Below the pieces are notes generated by a model that did no database searches, was not told the origin of the DNA, and saw nothing but the letters and a program-made list of their open reading frames with translations. Shown one piece after another: positions 1 to 5,525 of a DNA stretch of 5,824 nt. The stretch covers positions 1-5,824 of the forward strand of contig CAMJQX010000107.1 in NCBI GenBank assembly GCA_946408145.1, written 5' to 3'. Position 1 is the first letter of the stretch. Every line of letters starts with the position of its first letter. Source of the stretch: an uncultured Clostridia bacterium (GTDB taxonomy: Bacteria; Bacillota_A; Clostridia; Oscillospirales; Oscillospiraceae). A program made the position numbers and the translations under genes.

Positions 1-370
1 CGAGGGCGACGGGCGGGAGATCCTCGCCGATGCCGACGGTCATGAGCGTCAGCACAGCCACGATCGCGCCGGAGGAATTGCAGATCGGTGAAGAGATGGA
101 CAGCTCGATGTAGCGCAGACCCAGATAGCCGATGGCCATGGACAGGATATAGAGCATGGAGACCGGCAGGTAGGTCAGCAGGATGCTCCCGTTGATCTCA
201 ACGCCCTTGACAAACACCTCGTAAGCCGCGTGCAGCCCCATCACGACGCCGACGGCCATGACCATTTTCAGGTGGCTGTACTTGTCCTTCGCGTCCTGGC
301 AGCCTATTTTGGAAAACAGATCCGACCCGCTCCAGCACAGGAGGGCGATGACGGCGAACCAAAACCACAT
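1..370 (-). CDS. EamA/DMT-type membrane transporter, N-terminal part
   Basis: Partial gene read on the minus strand from ATG at 370-368; 123 codons are visible before it leaves the window. The product begins MWFWFAVIALLCWSGSDLFS and is very hydrophobic, with likely membrane segments at about residues 1-20, 36-53, 64-84 and 98-115. The short N-terminal helix ending in a small/aromatic pattern, followed by closely spaced helices and the stretch YLGLRYIELSISSPI near residue 82-96, resembles the first half of EamA (drug/metabolite transporter) proteins, which are inner-membrane carriers of about 300 residues with ten helices. Substrate cannot be inferred. GAGGAA lies about 11 bases upstream of the start, with a second AGGA nearer, and a good promoter sits behind it. 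It is divergent from the COG0523 GTPase gene, so a metal-related role is possible but unsupported. Family call is moderately confident; the C-terminal half is missing. Confidence 0.72.
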   Translation of the reverse strand, partial: MWFWFAVIALLCWSGSDLFSKIGCQDAKDKYSHLKMVMAVGVVMGLHAAYEVFVKGVEINGSILLTYLPVSMLYILSMAIGYLGLRYIELSISSPICNSSGAIVAVLTLMTVGIGEDLPPVAL

Positions 371-411
371 ATTCCTATTGTTTCCTCACTTTTCTTTTTT
401 CACTCCAAGGT

Positions 412-440
412 ATCTTACCACATGCCGCCGCATTTGACAA
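412..440 (-). promoter_or_regulatory. Vegetative promoter for the leftward transporter gene
   Basis: On the minus strand the sequence reads TTGTCA (440-435), a 17-base spacer, then TAAGAT (417-412). Both hexamers differ only slightly from the SigA consensus. The predicted start of transcription is near 405, giving a leader of about 35 bases before the ATG at 370. Confidence 0.6.
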
Positions 441-489
441 GCGCGTCTTGCGCCCTTTTCCGCCCCCGCGGACGGGCGGGAACTGGGTC

Positions 490-518
490 TTGTACTTTTA
501 TAATAATGGTGTTATACT
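490..518 (+). promoter_or_regulatory. Vegetative promoter for the GTPase operon
   Basis: TTGTAC (490-495) and TATACT (513-518) are separated by exactly 17 bases, a good SigA-type promoter. Transcription would begin near 525, just ahead of the AGGAGG ribosome binding site at 537-542. An inverted repeat TATAA (499-503) / TTATA (512-516) lies across the spacer and the -10 hexamer and could be an operator, but it does not match the Bacillus Zur box I know (TCGTAAT-N-ATTACGA). Confidence 0.65.
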
Positions 519-549
519 GAATATTTGGAAACCAAAAGGAGGCTTCATT

Positions 550-1725
550 ATGACAAGAATCGATATCTTTTCCGGCTTTCTCGGCGCCGGCAAGACCACG
601 CTGATCCGCAAGCTGATCGCCGAGGGCTATCAGGGCGAGAAGCTCGTGCTGATCGAGAACGAATTCGGCGAGATCGCCATCGACGGCGGCTTTCTGCAGG
701 ACGCCGGCGTGCAGATCACGGAGATGAACTCCGGCTGCATCTGCTGCACCCTGGTGGGCGACTTCACGAAGGCGCTGGCCAAGGTGATGGCGGACTTCGC
801 GCCGGACCGCATCCTGATCGAGCCCTCGGGCGTGGGCAAGCTCTCCGACGTGGCCAAGGCCGTCGAGCGCGTCGAGGGCGCGCAGATCGGCGCGAAGGTC
901 ACCGTCGTCGACGCCGGGAAGTGCAAGATGTATATGCGCAACTTCGGCGAGTTTTTCAATGACCAGGTGCAGAACGCCGACCTGATCGTCCTCAGCCGCA
1001 CCGGTATCGTGAACGACGCCAAGACCATGACCGCCGTCGAGCTGCTCAAGGCGCTCAACAGCGAGGCGGGCCTGATCACCACGCCCTGGGACAAGCTCAG
1101 CGGCGAGCAGATCCGTGAGGTCATGGATGCCAACGGCCTGCGCGCGGCGAAGGAAGCGCTCGAGCACGAGCACCATCACCATCATCACGATGACGAGGAG
1201 TGCGACGATCCCGCGTGCGAGTGCCATCACCATCACGATCACGACGAGGATGAGGAGCACGAGCATCATCATCACCACCACGACCACGACGAGGACGAGG
1301 AGCACGAGCATCATCATCACCACCACGACCACGACGAGGACGAGGAGCACGAGCATCATCACCATCACCACGACCACGACGGTGAGGAGTGCGACGATCC
1401 CGAGTGCGAGTGCCATCACCATCACGACGGCCATCACCACCACGCCGACGAGATCTTCACCAGCTGGGGCGTCGAGACGCCGAAGAAGTTCACCGAGGAC
1501 GAGCTGCGCGCCATCCTCGCCGAGCTGGAGAACGCGGAGAAATACGGCATGATCCTGCGCGCCAAGGGCATCGTCGACGCGAGCGACGGCGACTGGCTGT
1601 ACTTCGACTATGTACCCGAGGAGACCGACATCCGCCGCGGCAGCGCCGGCGTCACCGGCCGCTTCTGCGTCATCGGCTCTCACATCAACGAGGCCGCCCT
1701 GAAGGAGCTGTTCCGCCTTGGCTAA
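550..1725 (+). CDS. COG0523 (CobW/G3E) GTPase with giant His/acidic/Cys metal-binding loop
   Basis: 391-residue cytoplasmic P-loop GTPase of the COG0523 metallochaperone family. Seen: Walker A GFLGAGKT (residues 9-16), the family's CxCC metal motif as GCICC (C63, C65, C66), Walker B-like ILIEPSG (88-94), and a C-terminal CobW_C-type domain at about 301-391. The usual guanine-specificity NKxD is replaced by SRTG (149-152). Between the domains, residues 206-298 hold 44 His, 38 Asp/Glu and 6 Cys, the Cys in two CDDPxCEC boxes (C218/C223/C225 and C281/C286/C288). Known members such as YciC and ZigA are linked to zinc supply and often have shorter His-rich stretches; zinc binding here is inference, and nickel or cobalt cannot be excluded. 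The start at 550 is chosen because AGGAGG lies 7 bases upstream and the protein then begins directly at the P-loop strand; an upstream in-frame ATG at 448 precedes the promoter. First gene of the operon, overlapping the next by 8 bases. Confidence 0.93.
   Translation: MTRIDIFSGFLGAGKTTLIRKLIAEGYQGEKLVLIENEFGEIAIDGGFLQDAGVQITEMNSGCICCTLVGDFTKALAKVMADFAPDRILIEPSGVGKLSDVAKAVERVEGAQIGAKVTVVDAGKCKMYMRNFGEFFNDQVQNADLIVLSRTGIVNDAKTMTAVELLKALNSEAGLITTPWDKLSGEQIREVMDANGLRAAKEALEHEHHHHHHDDEECDDPACECHHHHDHDEDEEHEHHHHHHDHDEDEEHEHHHHHHDHDEDEEHEHHHHHHDHDGEECDDPECECHHHHDGHHHHADEIFTSWGVETPKKFTEDELRAILAELENAEKYGMILRAKGIVDASDGDWLYFDYVPEETDIRRGSAGVTGRFCVIGSHINEAALKELFRLG
1195..1425 (+). repeat. Outer in-frame repeat pair encoding CDDPxCEC-HHHH boxes
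   Basis: Two 42-base segments inside the GTPase gene, 1195-1236 and 1384-1425, are identical except for one base (C at 1214, A at 1403), which changes Ala to Glu. Each encodes EECDDPxCECHHHH. They bracket the 45-base tandem array, so the loop has a nested structure: outer Cys box, His/acidic array, outer Cys box. Both copies keep the reading frame. Confidence 0.9.
1252..1380 (+). repeat. 45-base tandem repeat array coding for His/acidic units
   Basis: Two adjacent 45-base units, 1252-1296 and 1297-1341, are identical over all 45 bases. A third unit, 1342-1380, is 39 bases long and differs at two positions, both silent (CAT/CAC His codons). A degenerate partial unit precedes them at 1231-1251. 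Each unit encodes 15 residues with the pattern E-E-H-E-H6-D-H-D-E-D. The identity at synonymous positions points to recent tandem duplication rather than long-term selection on the protein alone. Confidence 0.93.
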
Positions 1726-2671
1726 TCTCAAAGAGCTGCCGGTCTATCTGTTCACCGGCTTTCTGGAGGCGGGCAAGACCAAATTCATCCAGGAGACGCT
1801 GGAGGACAGGCGCTTCTGCAACGGTGAGCGCACGCTGCTGCTCGTCTGCGAGGAGGGCGAGGAGGAATACGCCCCCGACCAGTTCGCCGATCCCAACGTC
1901 TTCATCCGCGTGATCGAGGACCTGAGCCAGCTCAACACCCAGAACCTGCTGCGCTTCGCGGCCGAGACCCGCGCCGAGCGTGCCGTCATCGAGTACAACG
2001 GCATCTGGATGCTCGACGCGCTGTATCAGGCCATGCCGGAGAACTGGACCGTCTATCAGGAGTTCCTGTTCGCCGACGCCTCGACCTTCCTCAGCTACAA
2101 CAGCAACATGCGCCAGCTGGTCTACGACAAGCTCAAGAGCTGCGAGCTCGTGGTCTTCAACCGCTTCACGCCCGACATGGACAAGATGGCCTTCCACAAG
2201 ATCGTCCGCGGGGCCTCCCGCCGGGCGGACATCGCCTATGAGGCGCCGAACGGCAAGGTCGTCTACGACGATATCGAGGATCCCCTCCCCTTCGACGTGA
2301 ACGCCCCGATCATCGAGATCGGCGACGACGACTACGCCCTCTGGTACCGCGACATGAGCGAGGAGCCGAAGAAGTACGAGGGCAAGAGCGTGCGCTTCAA
2401 GTGCCGGGCGCTGGTGCGCAAAAAGCTGCCCGCCCAGACCTTTGTGGTCGGCCGCCACGTGATGACCTGCTGCGTGGAGGACATTCAGTTCGCCGCGCTG
2501 GTCTGCCAGTGGGAGCACGCCGATCAGGTCCAGGACGACAGCTGGATGATCCTGACCGCGAAGATCCACTTCAAGTTCAACCGCGCCTACGGCAAGAAGG
2601 GCCCCGTGCTGACTTATCTGTCCTCCGAGCCCTGCGAGGCCCCGGCGCAGGCCGTGGCGACCTTCTACTGA
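1718..2671 (+). CDS. Degenerate G3E GTPase fused to a YcgQ/TIGR03943-like C-terminal domain
   Basis: 317 residues. The N-terminal half aligns by eye with the preceding GTPase: Walker A GFLEAGKT (14-21), a Walker B-like VIEYNG (90-95, versus LIEPSG), FADAS (118-122, versus VVDAG) and VVFNRF (145-150) at the guanine-recognition position. The CxCC motif is absent; the matching stretch is IEDLSQLNTQ (66-75). The C-terminal part, about 217-305, has YEGKSVRFK, then FVVGRHVMTCC (242-252), closely resembling the C-terminal domain of YcgQ/TIGR03943 proteins, whose MTCC motif I recall as conserved. There is no membrane segment, so it is likely cytoplasmic. The start is TTG at 1718: an in-frame TGA at 1700-1702 leaves no other candidate, and GAAGGAG at 1701-1707 lies 10 bases upstream. 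It overlaps the upstream stop by 8 bases, implying translational coupling and a joint function, presumably in metal handling. The precise role is unknown. Confidence 0.85.
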   Translation: MANLKELPVYLFTGFLEAGKTKFIQETLEDRRFCNGERTLLLVCEEGEEEYAPDQFADPNVFIRVIEDLSQLNTQNLLRFAAETRAERAVIEYNGIWMLDALYQAMPENWTVYQEFLFADASTFLSYNSNMRQLVYDKLKSCELVVFNRFTPDMDKMAFHKIVRGASRRADIAYEAPNGKVVYDDIEDPLPFDVNAPIIEIGDDDYALWYRDMSEEPKKYEGKSVRFKCRALVRKKLPAQTFVVGRHVMTCCVEDIQFAALVCQWEHADQVQDDSWMILTAKIHFKFNRAYGKKGPVLTYLSSEPCEAPAQAVATFY

Positions 2672-2683
2672 GCCGTTTCGCCG

Positions 2684-2823
2684 CCTCCCCTGAAAGGGGA
2701 GGTGGGCGAGCGCAGCGAGGCCGGAGGGGTCCGCGGGAATCGTACAACGCTCCGAAATGTCATCTCAACAGCTGAACGCAACCCCTCACCCGCTTCGCGG
2801 GAGCTCCCCTTGCACAGGGGAGC
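2684..2823. repeat. MITE-like intergenic inverted-repeat element
   Basis: A structured element fills the gap between the second GTPase-like gene and the HAD gene. Each end forms its own hairpin: CCTCCCCT/AGGGGAGG (2684-2691 with 2695-2702) and GCTCCCCT/AGGGGAGC (2803-2810 with 2816-2823). The two ends are also imperfect inverted copies of each other, continuing inward to GAGGGGT (2724-2730) and ACCCCTC (2781-2787), around a core of about 50 bases. A further small hairpin, CCCGC-TTC-GCGGG, lies at 2789-2801. No target-site duplication is evident and there is no coding capacity. I recall similar CTCCCCT...AGGGGAG intergenic repeats in gut Clostridia, but copy number here cannot be checked from one window. 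In RNA it could also attenuate or stabilise the transcript between genes. Confidence 0.65.
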
Positions 2824-2839
2824 CAACAAGGAATTCATT

Positions 2840-3490
2840 ATGAAATACAAATGCCTGGTCTTCGACCATGACGACACGGTGGTCAACAGCACCGCCACGA
2901 TCCATTACCCCTGCTTTCAGGCCTTTCTCGACCGGTATCTGCCCGGCCGGACCTGCACGCTGGAGGAATATTTCATCAAAAACTTCCACCCCGGCTTTCT
3001 GCCCATGTGCCGCATGGAGTACGGCATGAGCGAGGAGCTGCTGGAGACGGAGGGCGCTTTCTGGCGCGAATACGTCAAGGACCACATCCCGGTCGCCTAC
3101 CCCGGCCTGCGCGAGATCATGGAGCGGCAGAAGGCCGAGGGCGGGCTGGTCTGCGTGGTGTCCCACTCGTTTTACGACAACATTCTGCGCGACTACAGGG
3201 CCAATTCCCTGCCCGAGCCCGACGCGGTCTTCGGCTGGGAACAGCCGCCCGAGCGGCGCAAGCCCTATGTCTGGCCGCTGGAGGAGATCATGCGCCGCTT
3301 CAATCTCGGTCGGGACGAGCTGCTGATGATCGACGACCTCAAGCCCGGCTACGACATGGCCGCCGCCTGCGGGGTCGACTTTGCGGGCGTGGGCTGGGCG
3401 AACGACATCGCCGCCATCGAGACATTCATGCGTCAAAACTGCACAAACTACTTCAAGTCCGTAGCCGAGCTTGCCGCCTTTGTGAAGTGA
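2840..3490 (+). CDS. HAD-family hydrolase (phosphoglycolate phosphatase-like)
   Basis: 216-residue soluble haloacid-dehalogenase-superfamily phosphatase. Seen: motif I FDHDDT (residues 8-13) with nucleophile D9 and acid/base D11; motif II Ser in VVSHS (S108); motif III Lys in RRKP (K141); motif IV MIDDLKPGYDMA with D165, D166 and D172 for magnesium. All catalytic positions are therefore present. A helical cap would occupy about residues 16-85, typical of subclass I enzymes of the Gph/PGMB type. Substrate is unknown; sugar phosphates or phosphoglycolate are typical for the family. Start at 2840 is supported by AAGGAA at 2828-2833, 6 bases upstream; the open frame extends further back only through the repeat element. 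The next gene follows after 11 bases, so the two are almost certainly co-transcribed. No promoter was seen in the upstream gap, so read-through from the GTPase genes is likely. Confidence 0.9.
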   Translation: MKYKCLVFDHDDTVVNSTATIHYPCFQAFLDRYLPGRTCTLEEYFIKNFHPGFLPMCRMEYGMSEELLETEGAFWREYVKDHIPVAYPGLREIMERQKAEGGLVCVVSHSFYDNILRDYRANSLPEPDAVFGWEQPPERRKPYVWPLEEIMRRFNLGRDELLMIDDLKPGYDMAAACGVDFAGVGWANDIAAIETFMRQNCTNYFKSVAELAAFVK

Positions 3491-3501
3491 GGGATTCCGC
3501 C

Positions 3502-4473
3502 ATGAAACCGATCCTGTATATCGTCGTCCCCTGCTACAACGAGCAGGAGGTGCTGCCGATCACGGCGCCGCTGTTCCTCAAAAAGCTGGAGCAGCTGCGC
3601 GATCTGGGCAAGATCAGCGACGACAGCCGCGTCCTCTTCGTCAACGACGGCAGCCGCGACGCCACCTGGGACGTCATCCGTGAGCTCGCCGCCTCCGACC
3701 CGCACTTTCTCGGCATCAGCCAGAGCCGCAACCGCGGCCACCAGAACGCGGTGCTGGCCGGGCTCATGGAGGCGATGGACCGCTGCGACATCACGATCTC
3801 CATCGACTGCGACGGGCAGGACGACGTCGACGCCATGGACCGGATGGTGGACGCGTACCTCGACGGCTGCGAGGTGGTCTACGGCGTGCGCGCCGACCGC
3901 CGCAGCGACAGCTTCTTCAAGCGCTTCACGGCCCAGAGCTTCTATAAATTCCTCGCCGCCATGGGGGCCGAGGTGGTCTACAACCACGCCGACTACCGGC
4001 TGATCAGCGCCCGCGTGCTCAGGGAATTTGCCAATTTCAGGGAGGTCAACCTCTTCCTGCGCGGTCTGGTGCCGCTGGTGGGCTTCAAGAGCACCACGGT
4101 CAGCTACACCCGCGCGGAGCGTCTGGCGGGCAGGAGCCATTACCCGCTGCGCAAGATGATCGCGCTGGCGGTGGACGGCGTCACCAGCCTCTCGGTCAGG
4201 CCCCTGCAGCTCATCACCGGCTTCGGCCTGATCGTCGCGCTCGTCAGCTTTCTCGGCGTCCTGTGGGCGCTGATCACCGCCCTGTGCGGCAAAAGCGTGC
4301 CCGGCTGGGCCAGCATGACCTGTATCGTCTGCTTTGTCGGCGGCGTGCAGCTCATCTCGCTCGGCATCATCGGCGAATACGTCGGGAAGATCTATCTGGA
4401 GACCAAGCAGCGCCCCCGCTATATCATCTCCGAGCGCACCTGGGAGGACGAAAAACCGGGCCGCAATTCTTAA
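3502..4473 (+). CDS. GT2 family glycosyltransferase, GtrB/CsbB/DPM1-like, membrane-anchored
   Basis: 323 residues. The N-terminal GT-A domain has VVPCYNE (8-14), FVNDGSRD (46-53), SRNRGHQNAVLAGL (75-88) and the metal/nucleotide-sugar motif SIDCDGQDD (100-108, D102 and D104). Two hydrophobic segments at about 235-260 and 271-293 anchor the C-terminus, followed by GEYVGKIYLETKQRPRY (291-307), typical of GtrB/YkcC/CsbB-like enzymes. These enzymes usually move glucose or another sugar from UDP-sugar to undecaprenyl phosphate at the inner face of the membrane, for later use in wall or surface-polymer glycosylation. The sugar here is unknown. Start at 3502 has GAGGGA at 3489-3494, overlapping the HAD stop codon, 7 bases upstream; an earlier in-frame stretch lies within the HAD gene in another frame and is not real. 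No flippase or polymer glycosyltransferase partner is visible in the window. Confidence 0.92.
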   Translation: MKPILYIVVPCYNEQEVLPITAPLFLKKLEQLRDLGKISDDSRVLFVNDGSRDATWDVIRELAASDPHFLGISQSRNRGHQNAVLAGLMEAMDRCDITISIDCDGQDDVDAMDRMVDAYLDGCEVVYGVRADRRSDSFFKRFTAQSFYKFLAAMGAEVVYNHADYRLISARVLREFANFREVNLFLRGLVPLVGFKSTTVSYTRAERLAGRSHYPLRKMIALAVDGVTSLSVRPLQLITGFGLIVALVSFLGVLWALITALCGKSVPGWASMTCIVCFVGGVQLISLGIIGEYVGKIYLETKQRPRYIISERTWEDEKPGRNS

Positions 4474-4531
4474 TCTTTATTAAAAAACCGTAAAAATTGG
4501 TGCCAAAGTGGGGAATTTCGACCGGATTCGA

Positions 4532-4558
4532 GGGGAAAACGCCCCCTTCGGGGGCCCC
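4532..4558 (+). other. G/C-tract hairpins after the glycosyltransferase gene
   Basis: Four runs alternate here: GGGG (4532-4535), CCCCC (4542-4546), GGGGG (4550-4554) and CCCC (4555-4558). GCCCCC-TTC-GGGGGC (4541-4555) forms a 6-base-pair hairpin, and GGGG with the first C run forms an alternative one. There is no T tract afterwards, so it is not a standard intrinsic terminator, though it may mark or protect the 3' end of the upstream transcript. It lies just upstream of the next promoter. Confidence 0.4.
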
Positions 4559-4564
4559 GGACAC

Positions 4565-4593
4565 TTGACGAAAACACAAAGAAGTTGTATTAT
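4565..4593 (+). promoter_or_regulatory. Vegetative promoter for the zinc-ribbon/Ig-like gene
   Basis: TTGACG (4565-4570) and TATTAT (4588-4593) are separated by 17 bases, each one mismatch from the SigA consensus. Transcription would start near 4600, about 38 bases ahead of the ATG at 4638. This makes the downstream gene a separate transcription unit. Confidence 0.7.
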
Positions 4594-4637
4594 TTGCTCG
4601 TAGCATATCGCCAATCCCAAAGAATGGAGGAAATGCA

Positions 4638-5288
4638 ATGAGCGTAATCCCTGAAGTGACATGCCGGCGCTGCGGCGAGTCTTTTTCCGCCCTGCGCACA
4701 CGCTGCCCCCACTGCGGCACCGAGCGCGTGGGTCAGAGCGGGCGCACGCCGGGAGCTACCCCCGGCACCGTCAAAGGCACCGCCTCTTTTGATCGCGCCG
4801 AGACGAATACCAAGTGGCAGATGATCTTCGGCCTGATTCTTGTCGTGGCCGTTATTCTCGCGGTGATCGTCATGGTCTCCACCAGCCTCAACGGGCAGGA
4901 CGGCGGCAGTAAAGTGACCGCTCCCCCGACCGAGGCGCCGTCCGCGACCCCGATCTACGTTGTTGAGGAGCCGCCCACGCCTCCTCCCACGCCGACGCCC
5001 ACCGTGTCCGAGATCAAGATCTTCTTCTTTGAGAAGGAGCTGACCGAGTTCACGATGCACGAGGGCGACGAGCCTCTGACCATCAAGGCGCAGGTGTACC
5101 CGATCGAGGATTTCTCCGACGCGAAGCTGAAGTGGTCGGTGGACGACGAGAGCGTCTTCAAGCTCACCCCGAGCGAGGACACCAAGGAATGCAAGTGTGA
5201 GATCCTCTCCCGCAAGGACGGCGGCGTGAAGCTGTCCGTCACCTGCAACGGCTTTGAGTATTCCATCCGCGTCTATCTGCTCAAGTGA
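4638..5288 (+). CDS. Zinc-ribbon, single-pass membrane protein with extracellular Ig-like domain
   Basis: 216 residues, no recognised named family. Residues 9-26 form a zinc ribbon with C9-x2-C12 and C23-x2-C26. A single membrane helix spans about 61-81 (QMIFGLILVVAVILAVIVMV). After it comes a Pro/Thr-rich linker at about 94-122 and then a region of alternating beta-type sequence, 124-216, with Ig/BIG2-like features such as LTIKAQVYPIED and LKWSVDDESVFKL. Topology inferred: zinc ribbon in the cytoplasm, linker and Ig-like domain outside, perhaps near or within the cell wall. Proteins with this layout are common and mostly uncharacterised in Clostridia. Start at 4638 is supported by GGAGG at 4626-4630, 7 bases upstream. 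It has its own promoter and a strong terminator, so it is probably monocistronic and not part of the GTPase operon. Confidence 0.87.
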   Translation: MSVIPEVTCRRCGESFSALRTRCPHCGTERVGQSGRTPGATPGTVKGTASFDRAETNTKWQMIFGLILVVAVILAVIVMVSTSLNGQDGGSKVTAPPTEAPSATPIYVVEEPPTPPPTPTPTVSEIKIFFFEKELTEFTMHEGDEPLTIKAQVYPIEDFSDAKLKWSVDDESVFKLTPSEDTKECKCEILSRKDGGVKLSVTCNGFEYSIRVYLLK

Positions 5289-5301
5289 CCGCATGTCGCA
5301 C

Positions 5302-5339
5302 AAGAAAAAGGGAACCGCCCGTGCGGTTCCCTTTTTCTT
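5302..5339 (+). terminator. Strong intrinsic terminator, symmetrical
   Basis: A perfect 17-base-pair stem (5302-5318 with 5323-5339) around a 4-base loop CCGT, with core GGGAACCGC/GCGGTTCCC flanked by an A run on the left and a T run on the right. It lies 13 bases after the stop of the zinc-ribbon gene. Because of the A run it could act on both strands. Confidence 0.93.
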
Positions 5340-5399
5340 CGCGCCGCGTCGCGCGGGCTCTCCCCTTGCGCGCTTTTTGAAAAACCGCGCAGAAAATGC

Positions 5400-5428
5400 T
5401 TGACATTTGATAAGCCATGCGGTAGAAT
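5400..5428 (+). promoter_or_regulatory. Vegetative promoter for tRNA-Val
   Basis: Consensus TTGACA (5400-5405), 17-base spacer, TAGAAT (5423-5428). The expected start near 5435 leaves a 5' leader of about 14 bases before the mature tRNA, for removal by RNase P. Confidence 0.85.
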
Positions 5429-5448
5429 ACCCCTTGCTTGAAAGAGCC

Positions 5449-5524
5449 GGACGATTGGCGCAGCTGGTAGCGCATCCGCTTGACGTGCGGGAGGTCACAA
5501 GTTCGAGTCTTGTATCGTCCACCA
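5449..5524 (+). tRNA. tRNA-Val (anticodon GAC)
   Basis: A complete 76-base cloverleaf. Acceptor stem GGACGAT (5449-5455) pairs with ATCGTCC (5514-5520). The D arm has stem GCGC/GCGC with loop AGCTGGTA. The anticodon stem TCCGC/GCGGG, with one T-G pair, encloses loop TTGACGT; the anticodon GAC is at 5482-5484 and reads GUC, so it is a valine tRNA. The variable loop has 5 bases, and the T arm is ACAAG-TTCGAGT-CTTGT. Discriminator A and the CCA end are encoded at 5521-5524. GUC codons are frequent in the neighbouring GC-rich genes. It has its own promoter and terminator. Confidence 0.97.
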
Positions 5525-5525
5525 T

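Noticed and set aside
448..549. Upstream ATG that would extend the GTPase by 34 residues
   Set aside because: It lies upstream of the promoter, has no ribosome binding site, and the added residues are not family-like. AGGAGG is correctly spaced only for the ATG at 550.
1195..1425. CRISPR-like array of regular repeats
   Set aside because: The repeats are contiguous, in frame and lack unique spacers; they encode a low-complexity protein loop.
415..1731. 438-residue minus-strand open frame opposite the His-loop GTPase, longer than the gene itself
   Set aside because: It is the antisense of His/Asp/Glu-rich codons, giving Val/Met/Leu runs such as VVVVVVMMMLVLL. It has no ribosome binding site or family features, while the plus strand has Walker A, CxCC and a good ribosome binding site.
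1685..2569. 294-residue minus-strand open frame
   Set aside because: It is a shadow of the second GTPase-like gene in GC-rich DNA, with no recognisable motif or start signal.
2702..2839. Upstream extension of the HAD frame
   Set aside because: It would translate the inverted-repeat element; the HAD fold starts at 2840, with its own ribosome binding site.
3007..3501. Upstream extension of the glycosyltransferase frame
   Set aside because: It reads through the HAD gene out of frame, giving Arg/Ala/Gly-rich translation. The GT-A domain begins exactly at 3502.
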